A DNA stretch of 45,438 bases from an uncultured Desulfofustis sp. (GTDB taxonomy: Bacteria > Desulfobacterota > Desulfobulbia > Desulfobulbales > Desulfocapsaceae), in assembly GCA_905479735.1 (NCBI GenBank), contig CAJQNS010000066.1, positions 1-45,438 on the forward strand. Direction: 5' to 3'. Every line of letters starts with the position of its first letter. The first letter of the stretch is position 1. The notes under the pieces were generated by a model. It did no database searches. It was not told the origin of the DNA and saw nothing but the letters and a program-made list of their open reading frames with translations. Below are positions 29,964 through 39,111 of the stretch, in pieces. The translations under genes were made by a program, and so were the position numbers.

Positions 29964-31967
29964 TTAATCCGGCAGCACCATATAACCTGAGAAGGTAAAT
30001 TGGCCGACAAGAGCCCAGATTCCGCCCATCAGCAGATCACCGATGATCAGGCCGATAAAGAAATATTGCATCTTCCTGAACAGGGTGACACCGCCATACT
30101 TCATGCACAGCGCATTGCACAGCCAGCCGATGAAGAAGCTTACCCAGAGAATCCGCATGGCCGAAGAATAGGCGGTGAGGTAGCCGATGGGGTGAATCGG
30201 CCACCAGTAAAAGCGTTGATAGCAGAAGACCAGTACCAGCATGATGCCGGTGCCGATCATAGCGAAGGTATAGACGGAATCGCCTGAAGAGACAGGGTTG
30301 ACGATAAGTCTGAAGGCATTCTCATAGACGTTGAGCGTGGTCGAGGTGGCCCATTCCAGTTCCAACTCCCGGATGCCGTAGCGGTAGCAGAGCGCCATCA
30401 TGGCCAGCACCGATGCGGTTACCGAGACGACCAGGGTGAGCAGCATACCACCGAAGACAAGGGTAGTCGGATTCTTCCCCTGATGAATTTTCTTGCTGTG
30501 CAGAAGCGAAGGCATCAGCGATTCACGCAGATCGACGAACAGCATTTTCTGACTGATGGCACCAATCAGACCGCCGGCACCGGCAAATAATTTGGTGCCG
30601 AAATTGGTTATCAGACCATCGATGGGGGCGGCGGTCAGGGTAAAGTAGGCAAGGCCGCCCTGGCAGATGATCCGGGTAGCCACCAGGGAAATCATGAAAA
30701 ATGAGCTGATAATCAGCACTGCGGTGAAAGGCGACAGGCCCTGCCAGAAGAACCAGAGAATCAGGAAGAAAAAACCTCCCAACACGCCCCAGAAGGACAG
30801 GCGTACGTCAAACCATTCGCTCTGTAAGCTCCCCCCGGGTTTAAGAAAAAACGCCTGCTTTGAAACATCTAAGAGATGGTGCCGGGCCAGCCAGACCAGA
30901 AACACGAAAAACACACCGTAGGCGCCGATCATCTGCATTTCCTCAGGCCTGGTCAGGGTCGGGCCGAAGGTGATTCCCAGCTCTGAAGCAGGTACCGCGT
31001 AGCCGGTGATGTCCAAGATGCCATAGAGCAGGCCTCCGGCCAGGAAAAAGACCCAGAAGCTGAAGGAAATCTGCCTGGAAGTGAGGAAGGCGAAACCGAT
31101 AAAGGCCGGATAGATGTAAATCTTGAGCTTGTAGAAACCGGAAAGCAGCCCTTCTTTGGGAAAATACTTGCCAGCCAGAACCAGGGTCTGAATCGTTGGC
31201 ACAGAAGGAAAGTGAAGGCTGAGGCCGTTGAGCAGATGGAGGCAGACCGGAATCAGCAGGCCGACCAACAGAAAACGGTTGGTTAAAAGCTTCAAGCCAT
31301 CGGGGCTGTCAACCGTGTAGCTGACGAACTGGGGGACCTTGAGCAGGGGGAAGTTAAGCTTTTCATTGACGATCCACTGCCGGGAGAAAAGATTGATGAT
31401 GAATATCATCGTCATGTAGCTCAGCAAAATAAAGAGGCCCCAGCGGAAGAACACCGAGGACCAGGCCTGCCAGGGTATCTCTGCCAACACTTCCAGCCAA
31501 CCCATGGATCGACCCGAGGGCAGGCCGTTGTAGAGAAGTTCTATGGCACTGAGATCACTGGGCATCAATCCCTTGGGCAGCAGGGGGTCGAAGGTCTCGC
31601 GCCACTGATTGCCGGTGGTGGCGAATTGAATCGGGGCGGTCAGATTGATGAACAGGGTCCGGGACAGACCGGTATAGGCAATACCGGATCCGATGACCAT
31701 CTGCATCCACATCACCAGCAGCTCCGATCCGGTGATCAGCACTCTGGATTTGAACACCCGGGAAATCAGCAGCACCAGAAGCGCCAGCACCAGAAACAGA
31801 AAAAACGGGGCCAGTGGGAAGTGGCCACCGCCAAGCGGGGTGGCGCGGTGATATATGTTGTTGACCGGGGTCAACAGGCAGATTGTACCAGCCAGCAGCA
31901 CACCGATAAATATTGCCCTCGGTCTGATTCTCGAAGTGAGCTGGAGAGTTGTGGCGTCCCGGTCCAT
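29964..31967 (-). CDS. DUF6785/OPT-like polytopic membrane protein (second of pair, upstream)
   Basis: A 667-residue membrane protein of the DUF6785-type group related to OPT-like transporters. The first helix region reads RPRAIFIGVLLAGTICLLTP, followed by LGGGHFPLAPFF. Further helices run throughout, with conserved-looking loops ICQGGLAYFTLTAAPIDGLI and LRESLMPSLLHSKKIHQGKN. The start is uncertain: TTG at 31979 would give a 4-base TTGA overlap with the giant permease gene, while the ATG at 31967 is used here. The two OPT-like proteins sit between a MacB-type permease and an ABC exporter, so they probably take part in the same transport process. Direction and substrate are unknown. Confidence 0.75.
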   Translation of the reverse strand: MDRDATTLQLTSRIRPRAIFIGVLLAGTICLLTPVNNIYHRATPLGGGHFPLAPFFLFLVLALLVLLISRVFKSRVLITGSELLVMWMQMVIGSGIAYTGLSRTLFINLTAPIQFATTGNQWRETFDPLLPKGLMPSDLSAIELLYNGLPSGRSMGWLEVLAEIPWQAWSSVFFRWGLFILLSYMTMIFIINLFSRQWIVNEKLNFPLLKVPQFVSYTVDSPDGLKLLTNRFLLVGLLIPVCLHLLNGLSLHFPSVPTIQTLVLAGKYFPKEGLLSGFYKLKIYIYPAFIGFAFLTSRQISFSFWVFFLAGGLLYGILDITGYAVPASELGITFGPTLTRPEEMQMIGAYGVFFVFLVWLARHHLLDVSKQAFFLKPGGSLQSEWFDVRLSFWGVLGGFFFLILWFFWQGLSPFTAVLIISSFFMISLVATRIICQGGLAYFTLTAAPIDGLITNFGTKLFAGAGGLIGAISQKMLFVDLRESLMPSLLHSKKIHQGKNPTTLVFGGMLLTLVVSVTASVLAMMALCYRYGIRELELEWATSTTLNVYENAFRLIVNPVSSGDSVYTFAMIGTGIMLVLVFCYQRFYWWPIHPIGYLTAYSSAMRILWVSFFIGWLCNALCMKYGGVTLFRKMQYFFIGLIIGDLLMGGIWALVGQFTFSGYMVLPD

Positions 31968-31975
31968 ATCGTTGC

Positions 31976-34900
31976 TCAACCCGTCTGCCTGGCCACTAAG
32001 ACTTCTTTGAAATCCTCACCCAGTTGCCGGTGGACGCCCTGATCCATCGACCGCCAGATAAGCAGCTGTTTGCGAAGCTGGTGGATAAACATTTTGTTTA
32101 TCCGCTGCCACTGCCCCCTTTCTCCCGACTCCCGGTGTATCTTTAATTGTATGGCCAGGAATTCCGGGCTCCCGGGTGCGGGAACAAAGAAAATGTCGAT
32201 TCGCTGCATAATCCCAAAATCAAAGGGGGCCAGCCAGACCCGGGCCTGCAGATGAACCTGCCCGGCCAAAGCGCTGTTTTCCGGTTCGATCACCAGGTCG
32301 ACGTGGCCGGTGGAGAATCGACCGTGCGAAATATCCTGATGACCCATGAAATAGTTGTGGATAAAGCCGCCGATTGATTCGCGTTCCTCCGCTTTCATGT
32401 AGAAGGGCAGGTTGGTATCGATGGTGTCATCGACAGGGGCGGGCAGCTCAAATGAGCGGTTGACGTCGGGAATGGCAATCCGGGCGGCAACACGGGCGGG
32501 ATAGATGACCGAGATAAGTACCACGGCGATAACCAGGATCATGGCGGCCACGCCGGCGGTGGAGGAGTAGTTGACAGTGATACCTTCCCAGAAGGTCGTG
32601 CCGGAGAGAAAGGCCGCCGATACCTGGGCCAGCAGGTAGCCCAGGACAACGGAGATAACGGCCAGGGCCATCGCTTCGGCGACAAAGAGGAAGCCGACAT
32701 GGGAGGGGGCCAGTCCCACCGAGGTGTAGATGCCGATCTCGTTCTTCCTTTCGTAAACAGAGCTGATCATCGTATTGAGGACGATGAGGATCGAGATCAG
32801 CAGCGGAATAATGATATTGGGAACTCCACTGTAGGCAATTGTATCGGTGAGGTTGTAGAGCCAGACGCCACTCTTGTCGCCGGCGAAAATGGCCAAACTG
32901 AAGCGATCGATCAGTTGCGAGGCGATTCCGTCGATATCGGTTTCAGAGTGGGGACGGACGGCAATGTTTTTGAGTACACCTCCCATGGCCAGCAGAGTGG
33001 GGGCAGGAACAAAGGCGGTCAGCGAGCCGGGGATATGGGTATAGCGCCCCTGGAAACTGCGAATATCATCACCAGATTCGATAGCTTCCTGTTCGACATC
33101 GGAGAGCCCCTCGGAGCGATCTTTGGGAAAGGTCACCGGGGTTAACGGCTCACCGTCGAGATCCAGGGTCTGGTCAAGCGTTTCTCCAGGAAAGGTACCG
33201 ATGACCGTAAAATCAGTCCCCCAAAGCTTAATCTTACTATTTTCGCCAGGGGTGACACCGAGCTGGGAGGCGGTTGAGTCAGACAGAATGATCGCCGTAT
33301 AATCTTCTGCAGTGAACCAGCGCCCGGAGGAGAGCAGTCGATCCAGTCCTGTCACTTCGGCTTCAAAATGGCTCAGGCCCACCATTCCCTGCAGTTCGGC
33401 ACGGTTGTCACTATGGCGCAGCGGTACGTGAATTGACTGGGTCGGATCGGCAGCCTCGAGCCAGATCCGCGGTGCCGGGGTGCTGATGTCCTGCATGCTT
33501 CCTTCGAGGATTGCCGTTGCCTGGGGCGGCATTGACTGCCAGTTCAATTTCTTCATCAGCAGCCCGTAATAGGGCGCCTCCTGCTGAAAAAACAGCCGGT
33601 TGGTCTGGACATTCGACTTGACCGTGGTGAAGCTCATGATGGTAAAGGTCAGGATGATCAGCGTCGAACAGGTCAGAATGGTACGGATCCTCCGGCGGCG
33701 GAGGTTGGAAACGCCCAGGAAAAAGGCGGCCACGAAGGCCTTCCAGCGGCTGATTTCAGCGGCACTCATGTTGCTGGCATGGCGTTGCAGCAGAATCATC
33801 TCCTCCTCGAAGCGGAAGAAGATGATCAGGGTGACCATCGCCGAAAGACCGATGATGAAGAAGGCAAGAATCACCACCATCGGGCTGTAGGCCAGTTCAA
33901 AGGCAGGGTGAACGTTGTAGACGATAGCGATCAGTCCGATAAGAATGAGGCTGAAGGCGATAATCCGTTTGTAGATGCTGGCGTAGCCGAATAAGAAACG
34001 TTCCATGCAGAAGGCAAACGGTACGAACAGGGCAATATAGAAGAGGACCCCGAACAGGACGTCCTTCTGGGTTTTCTCTATCTGGGTGTAGACGCGTGCG
34101 GCCAGGGCCTGGGATTCTGAGGCTGCCTCTCTGAAGTCGGCATAGTTGAGCTCATCGAGATGCCGGGCGCTGTTCGCCAGCGAAGACAAACCGCGCTCTT
34201 TGAGTCCGTTGATCCTCTCGTCATAAATGCCGTGTGATTCGAGGTTCAATATTCGCGGGGTCAACAGGAACCAGGCATCGCCGGCAGAATGGTAAATGGT
34301 ATTGTTGATCTGGGGGTTTTCATCGACGGGAAAACCGGTACCCATCGGTTTTTCTGCAGAGGCATTGGACAAGATGAATTTCCGGGTCAGGACATTGTCG
34401 GACAGGGTCAGTTTGAGGCGCGCCGCCGGTTCCAGATAAATTGAGGAGATTATCGACTCTCTGGTGTCTATCCTGCTGTACCAGTAGCGCTGCGGCGGTG
34501 CGTCCCGTCTGCCGTCGAAGAGGTAGAGCTTGGTCATATACTCGAGGCTTCGGGGTTCCAAAAGATCGAAAATGGTAGTCTCCCTGCAGCCAAACATGAT
34601 CAGCCTGGTCTTCATCGCCCGGCGCACTATTTTTACCCGATAGTTGTTTTTGGTCGTCTCCTTTTTGTCAATCGCCCAGACCACCCTGCCGCTTTCCTCG
34701 TCAAACCGGTAGCCTTCGATGATGAGCTTGTCGAACACATTTTTGCTGTCGGCAATACCCTTATAGATAAAAGTGCCGTCCCGGTGGACCCAGCCGTAGA
34801 GTTCGGCGATACCCTGATAGGAGAGCAATAAGGAGTTTGAGGTGGGGTAGTTGGCAAAGAGTTCACCGTGCAGCATCAGGTTGCTGGTCCCGGTCACCGA

Positions 34901-36736
34901 GGAGTAACCGTTGCGCGGGAACAGGTCGTCATGCAGCTTTGGAGCAGAACTGACGCCCCGGATCATGTCTTCGAGCAGTCGGTACTGGTCGTTGACATAG
35001 GTCCAGTTGATCTTCTCCGAGGTGTCCCAGGGGGTGCCCCATAAAAATCTGGCGTCACCAATGGTGGTCAGGGTGACGCCTATGTAACCGGCCAGTGAGC
35101 TGACCTCGCCGCCGAGATACGGACGATCGAGGAAATAGGAGTCCCAACTGCGCAGGTTGCTCGGCTGCAGAGAGTTGACATAGCGGGCCGTGCCTTGAGC
35201 ATTGGCCCCGCTCTCTGCGAAGATCTCGCCGATGGTGCTGAACATACCCGTCCGGTTGATGCGCGGGCGCAGTTTGTAAAGCCAGCCCCGGTGAAAACCG
35301 CCAATTCCCTCACCATGGCTTGAGAGGTGCAGAGACAGCACCGCTCCCATCTCATAGTCCCGGGTCAGCTGCCTGAAATCAAGGGCGGACTCCAGGGCCT
35401 GCAGCTGATCTTCAAAATCGACGATATCATCCTTTTTGGTCTGGATGACGGTTGGCAGAAGATCGGCGAGAAGTTTTTGTTCCTCTTCAGGAAGGTCGTG
35501 ATAGGTCTGGGTCCAACTCAGTCGTCTGAGAGAATAGCGCTGGTCGGCCAGAATTTTGATCTGCTCTTCGGAACCGGTCTCCTTGCGCATTCTCAGGTTC
35601 ATAAGACGGTTTGAACTCCGGTCGATGGCATACCTGAGATCATTTTCTATGGCCTTTGCCAGGAGCGCGTCTCGTTCGGGATCATTGGCAAGCGGGAAGG
35701 AGATACTATCGATCAACGCCAGGTCTTCTTCTGCTGCCGATATCATTTTCTGCAGCGCTTTGCGCCGATCCCTCATGCCCTTGGTGCGTTCCTGCATGGA
35801 CCAGATCAATTCCCGCATGCCATGCAGAGATTGCGCATGACCGCTGGTGGCGACGAACAGCAGTGAGTGTCCGGGCGGAGCGGTGGAGAAATGTTCGGCA
35901 AGTTTGAGCAGGCTGGCAATGGAGATACTCTCATCGGCTCCAGGTGAGCGGCCTGCCACATGGGCGGTGGAGTCATAGAAAGCCTCGATGATAATCAGTT
36001 CTTCCGAGAGTTCGGGATCGCTGCCCTCAATGAGGCTGTAGATAGTTTTTTCAGTACCGTTCTTCCAGGTAATCTGTGAGGACAGTGTCACCCGGTCGCG
36101 GACCAGTCCGTTAACCGCCTCCCGATAGTTTCCAAACAGCGCTTTGGCCTGCTGCTCCTCCATCCAGTAGGATGGAAAGCGGATCGGGGAGAGCTCTTCC
36201 TTTTCACGAAAAAAGCTGTTGGTAGCGGTCGCCCCGGAATCGATGAAGATAACAGCCGAGGCTCCGAGCGAGGCGGCGGTGAGCCAGCTGGATCCGGAAT
36301 TGAAATCCATCAGCAGGATGGCGTCTTTGATCAGCTTCTGGTCAAGCTCACTCAGATTGCCCTTGTCGACCCAGTAGAGCGGGCCCTCAATTTGGCCGTC
36401 TATCGCCTGCGGGGTGACCGCGTTGTTCATCAGGGGGGAAAGGTTAACCGTTTGATCGTCTAGAGTGATGGATGCGTGGTGCACCTGACGGGTGGGGATC
36501 TGGAAATAATAGGTCTGCGGATCGAGACCGAGTGCGGTGAAATAATCGGCAATGAAATCAGCTGTCCTGGCGCTGCCTTCGCTTCCGCTGCTGCGGTCAC
36601 CGTAGCTGCTGAATTCGGCGACGATCTCATCGATACCCTGGGAGCGGACCGGTGCTGCCAGAACAAGCATCATCAGTATGGACAAAGCACAAAGGGTGCT
36701 TAGCGCTCGACTGATTATGGGCAGAAAATTGCGCAT
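31976..36736 (-). CDS. Giant FtsX-type ABC permease fused to a degenerate M28 peptidase domain
   Basis: A 1586-residue protein. A signal sequence (to about 32) is followed by an M28-aminopeptidase-like domain (about 35-320) with inserted PA-like part, a long periplasmic region and three membrane helices (about 890-975). A MacB-type permease follows: TM at about 1018-1039, a 265-residue periplasmic domain and three helices at about 1306-1412. A 174-residue cytoplasmic tail ends the protein. The M28 metal site is broken: the HYDS motif is FYDS (253-256), the GADDN motif is GADES (266-270) and the catalytic Glu pair is Gly299-His300. It should therefore bind rather than cut. With the adjacent ATPase and small FtsX protein it forms a LolCDE/MacB-like type VII ABC system that works on periplasmic cargo. 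Confidence 0.88.
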   Translation of the reverse strand: MRNFLPIISRALSTLCALSILMMLVLAAPVRSQGIDEIVAEFSSYGDRSSGSEGSARTADFIADYFTALGLDPQTYYFQIPTRQVHHASITLDDQTVNLSPLMNNAVTPQAIDGQIEGPLYWVDKGNLSELDQKLIKDAILLMDFNSGSSWLTAASLGASAVIFIDSGATATNSFFREKEELSPIRFPSYWMEEQQAKALFGNYREAVNGLVRDRVTLSSQITWKNGTEKTIYSLIEGSDPELSEELIIIEAFYDSTAHVAGRSPGADESISIASLLKLAEHFSTAPPGHSLLFVATSGHAQSLHGMRELIWSMQERTKGMRDRRKALQKMISAAEEDLALIDSISFPLANDPERDALLAKAIENDLRYAIDRSSNRLMNLRMRKETGSEEQIKILADQRYSLRRLSWTQTYHDLPEEEQKLLADLLPTVIQTKKDDIVDFEDQLQALESALDFRQLTRDYEMGAVLSLHLSSHGEGIGGFHRGWLYKLRPRINRTGMFSTIGEIFAESGANAQGTARYVNSLQPSNLRSWDSYFLDRPYLGGEVSSLAGYIGVTLTTIGDARFLWGTPWDTSEKINWTYVNDQYRLLEDMIRGVSSAPKLHDDLFPRNGYSSVTGTSNLMLHGELFANYPTSNSLLLSYQGIAELYGWVHRDGTFIYKGIADSKNVFDKLIIEGYRFDEESGRVVWAIDKKETTKNNYRVKIVRRAMKTRLIMFGCRETTIFDLLEPRSLEYMTKLYLFDGRRDAPPQRYWYSRIDTRESIISSIYLEPAARLKLTLSDNVLTRKFILSNASAEKPMGTGFPVDENPQINNTIYHSAGDAWFLLTPRILNLESHGIYDERINGLKERGLSSLANSARHLDELNYADFREAASESQALAARVYTQIEKTQKDVLFGVLFYIALFVPFAFCMERFLFGYASIYKRIIAFSLILIGLIAIVYNVHPAFELAYSPMVVILAFFIIGLSAMVTLIIFFRFEEEMILLQRHASNMSAAEISRWKAFVAAFFLGVSNLRRRRIRTILTCSTLIILTFTIMSFTTVKSNVQTNRLFFQQEAPYYGLLMKKLNWQSMPPQATAILEGSMQDISTPAPRIWLEAADPTQSIHVPLRHSDNRAELQGMVGLSHFEAEVTGLDRLLSSGRWFTAEDYTAIILSDSTASQLGVTPGENSKIKLWGTDFTVIGTFPGETLDQTLDLDGEPLTPVTFPKDRSEGLSDVEQEAIESGDDIRSFQGRYTHIPGSLTAFVPAPTLLAMGGVLKNIAVRPHSETDIDGIASQLIDRFSLAIFAGDKSGVWLYNLTDTIAYSGVPNIIIPLLISILIVLNTMISSVYERKNEIGIYTSVGLAPSHVGFLFVAEAMALAVISVVLGYLLAQVSAAFLSGTTFWEGITVNYSSTAGVAAMILVIAVVLISVIYPARVAARIAIPDVNRSFELPAPVDDTIDTNLPFYMKAEERESIGGFIHNYFMGHQDISHGRFSTGHVDLVIEPENSALAGQVHLQARVWLAPFDFGIMQRIDIFFVPAPGSPEFLAIQLKIHRESGERGQWQRINKMFIHQLRKQLLIWRSMDQGVHRQLGEDFKEVLVARQTG

Positions 36737-36752
36737 TCGCCAGGTGGTGATG

Positions 36753-37478
36753 TTATTCCAGCCCGCCGGTCCTGATTTCCAGTTCCGATCGTTCCTGGAT
36801 TTTCTCTACTCTGCCGTCACGAATCCAGATTACCTGGTCGGAGACGTTGAGCATTTTATAGTCATGGGTCGCCGAGATGACCGTGACCTTTCTTTCACTG
36901 CTTAATTCTTTAAGCAGGTCGATGATATCTTCGCCCGTTTTCAAGTCCAGATTGCCGGTCGGCTCATCGGCTAAAACGATAGCCGGGCTGTTGGCCAGGG
37001 CCCGGGCGACGGCAACACGCTGCTGCTGGCCGCCTGAGAGCTCGGTTGGTTTGTGGGTGTGTCTGCCGTCGAGACCGACTTGTTTGAGCAAAGCCATGCC
37101 CTGCTCGACAGCCTCATCATTGGAGACGCCCGCAAAGGTCATCGGCAGGGTGACGTTTTCCAAGGCGGTCATCACCGGAATCAGGTTGAAGGTCTGAAAT
37201 ATATAACCGATCTTACGACAGCGAAGCCAGGCCAGTTCATAGGCGTCAAGCTGGGCGATGTCGACCTCGTCGATAAAAACTTTTCCCGAAGTGGGTTTGT
37301 CGAGACCGCCAATCATGTTGAACAGGGTCGATTTTCCCGACCCGGAAGGGCCCATGATACTCAGATATCTACCCTCTTCAATTTCGAGGTCGATGCCTTT
37401 GAGCACCTCGACGACTATCTTACCGAGATCGAAGTTCTTGGTGACGCCGCTGACTCTGACTATCGTTTTTCCAGCCAT
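36753..37478 (-). CDS. LolD/MacB-type ABC ATPase
   Basis: A 241-residue ABC ATPase with all motifs: Walker A GPSGSGKST (about 43-51), Q-loop GYIFQTFNLIPVMTALENV, signature LSGGQQQR, Walker B IVLADEPTGNLD and switch His in ISATHD. The FQTFNLIP and EPTGNLD sequences are typical of ATPases that serve FtsX-like permeases (LolD, MacB, FtsE), which use ATP to drive periplasmic or outer-membrane work rather than substrate passage across the inner membrane. It sits 16 bases upstream of the giant permease and about 37 bases downstream of the small FtsX gene, the expected gene order for an asymmetric permease pair. Confidence 0.95.
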   Translation of the reverse strand: MAGKTIVRVSGVTKNFDLGKIVVEVLKGIDLEIEEGRYLSIMGPSGSGKSTLFNMIGGLDKPTSGKVFIDEVDIAQLDAYELAWLRCRKIGYIFQTFNLIPVMTALENVTLPMTFAGVSNDEAVEQGMALLKQVGLDGRHTHKPTELSGGQQQRVAVARALANSPAIVLADEPTGNLDLKTGEDIIDLLKELSSERKVTVISATHDYKMLNVSDQVIWIRDGRVEKIQERSELEIRTGGLE

Positions 37479-37515
37479 GAATGGTTATCCACGTTTAGTT
37501 TGATACATAACTATA

Positions 37516-38166
37516 CTAATGTTCCAGCCGCATTGCTTCCACCGGCTGCATCCTGGCGGCAATGATGGCGGGGTAGATTACGCCAATCAGGCTGAGACCG
37601 GTTCCGACCACAATACTGAGCAGCATCGAGAAGCCCAGCGCCAGCCAGGGAAAAGAAATTAAAATGCCGGTCCCCAGACCCAGCAATGAGGAGATAAGGG
37701 CACTGACTACCCCCAAAAAGGATCCAGCCACCGAACCGACCAGCCCCTGCATCAGGGCCTCCAGGACAAAGAGCCGGACGATGAAGCGGTCCAGGGCCCC
37801 CAGACATTTCATCGTCCCGATCTCGCGGAAACGCTCAGTGACGGACATGAGCTGGGCATTTATGATTCCTACGATACAGACCAGCAGTGACAAGGTGACG
37901 ATCCACTGCTGCTTGGCGGAGGCGGCGATGACATCGGATCCTAAACTGACATCGTATCCGGCTTTCACCAGAGTCTGATAGCCGCTGATATCCCCTGAGT
38001 TCAACAATCCTTGAGCAAAATCGTTGCAGGAGCGCATATAACAGAGGAAGGCGACAGCCAGCACCAGACTGGTGGTGGTCACCAGCGAACGGAAAAAACG
38101 CACCCGGATTGACTGGTAGGCGATTTCCAACGATTTTCTGAACGGCAGGGCAATGAGACGTTTCAT
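37516..38166 (-). CDS. Small FtsX-family ABC permease
   Basis: A 216-residue permease with the minimal FtsX/MacB membrane core. One N-terminal helix (FRSLVTTTSLVLAVAFLCYM) is followed by a short periplasmic part of about 55 residues with a Cys (RSCNDFAQGLL), then three helices starting VTLSLLVCIVGIINAQLMSV. The coupling motif is TERFREIGTMKCLGALDRFI, and the end GVIYPAIIAARMQPVEAMRLE is typical of the family. The ATG at 38166 is chosen because the conserved part begins there; the in-frame TTG at 38262 overlaps a -35 promoter element. It lacks the large periplasmic domain of its 1586-residue partner, so the pair would be asymmetric, like LolC/LolE taken to an extreme. Confidence 0.9.
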   Translation of the reverse strand: MKRLIALPFRKSLEIAYQSIRVRFFRSLVTTTSLVLAVAFLCYMRSCNDFAQGLLNSGDISGYQTLVKAGYDVSLGSDVIAASAKQQWIVTLSLLVCIVGIINAQLMSVTERFREIGTMKCLGALDRFIVRLFVLEALMQGLVGSVAGSFLGVVSALISSLLGLGTGILISFPWLALGFSMLLSIVVGTGLSLIGVIYPAIIAARMQPVEAMRLEH

Positions 38167-38232
38167 CTTCGAATCTGAAATGGAAAATGAAGCCTGGTCA
38201 CTGGAAGTTTCCGAAGCGAAAGAATAACAATG

Positions 38233-38262
38233 ATAATATCTCCACGGATCGATAATTGTCAA
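38233..38262 (-). promoter_or_regulatory. Sigma-70 promoter of the FtsX/exporter unit
   Basis: On the minus strand, TTGACA (38262-38257) and TATTAT (38238-38233) are spaced by 18 bases. This is a perfect -35 and a one-mismatch -10. Transcription would start near 38226, about 60 bases before the ATG at 38166. It lies directly after the deacetylase-like gene, so the transporter genes can be expressed apart from the glycosyltransferase genes. Confidence 0.7.
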
Positions 38263-38277
38263 TGATATTCAGAAGAA

Positions 38278-39096
38278 CTAGGCGCCAGTGGCAGGTCTTT
38301 CAGGTTTTTTCGGTTCTCTCAAGTGATGAAAGGTGCAGGCCCTGAATTTACTGTTTCCGGCTACCAGAGTAAGCAGCAGATCGAGCAGTTCGAAGGCACT
38401 GTCGTTCATCAACTGATGATGAATCATAACGGAAACATAATGTTGCTCTACGGCCAGACGCAATTCGTCGCACAAGTTTTCAAGCGCAGAGCGCCCGCAT
38501 GTTTCTTTTCTGGTGTGGAGATCGACATTAATATAAAAATCTTCCAGAGGATTATTCTTGCCCTGTTCACCTTGGCTCCTGGACACACCGCTGAAGCCCA
38601 GCTCAGCCAGGATTTCGAGCGTCTCTTCCGAGCAGCGGTTCCAGGGGGGGGTGAAGAACGGTGAGAATTCTGAGCCGATAACGGTCAGCAGGCGGTCTTT
38701 GCCCCGGGACAAATCGCCTGAGATTGCGCTCCTTGACCTGGCGCTGCCGAACTCACATTTTTTCCCAAGCGGCTGGTGGTTGGTGTGGTTCCAGCCGTGC
38801 TGATGCCAGCACCACAAGGAAGATCCGGTGTCGACATGGGATTGGATGGCTTTCCAGCGGGCTTGGCTGAGCCAGGTGGGCACCAGGGCCAGACACAAAG
38901 GGAATTGATGGGTGTGAAACAGGTCGAGCATTCGCAAAAAACTTGCCGACAGGACCCCGATGTCATCGGCTCTGAAAAGCACTGGAATCGGTCGGGGATA
39001 GGTGCTGAGATCGAGCACTGTCGACAACGTATCCCTGATCCGTTGCAGTCCGCCACCGGGAAAATTTCGATAGAGTAGGCAGGGTGCTGACTTCAT
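38278..39096 (-). CDS. Polysaccharide-deacetylase-like (NodB-fold) protein
   Basis: A 272-residue protein with a recognisable NodB-homology layout. Motif 1 is FRADDIGVL (Asp44, Asp45). Motif 2 is WHQHGWNHTNH (residues about 97-107), with the two His of an HxxxxH-type metal site. Motif 3 is FFTPPWNR (about 147-154), and a late His is in MIHHQLM. These residues fit a metal-dependent carbohydrate de-N-acetylase. There is no signal peptide, so it would act in the cytoplasm, consistent with its glycosyltransferase neighbours. Start at the ATG at 39096, without a clear ribosome binding site; the 15-base gap to the preceding glycosyltransferase stop contains a tandem CTAGCCTAT repeat. The sugar substrate is not identifiable. 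Confidence 0.83.
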   Translation of the reverse strand: MKSAPCLLYRNFPGGGLQRIRDTLSTVLDLSTYPRPIPVLFRADDIGVLSASFLRMLDLFHTHQFPLCLALVPTWLSQARWKAIQSHVDTGSSLWCWHQHGWNHTNHQPLGKKCEFGSARSRSAISGDLSRGKDRLLTVIGSEFSPFFTPPWNRCSEETLEILAELGFSGVSRSQGEQGKNNPLEDFYINVDLHTRKETCGRSALENLCDELRLAVEQHYVSVMIHHQLMNDSAFELLDLLLTLVAGNSKFRACTFHHLREPKKPERPATGA

Positions 39097-39111
39097 AATA
39101 GGCTAGATAGG

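Noticed and set aside
39097..39111. CTAGCCTAT tandem repeat as a regulatory site
   Set aside because: Only two short copies in a 15-base intergenic gap; chance or replication slippage is enough to explain it.
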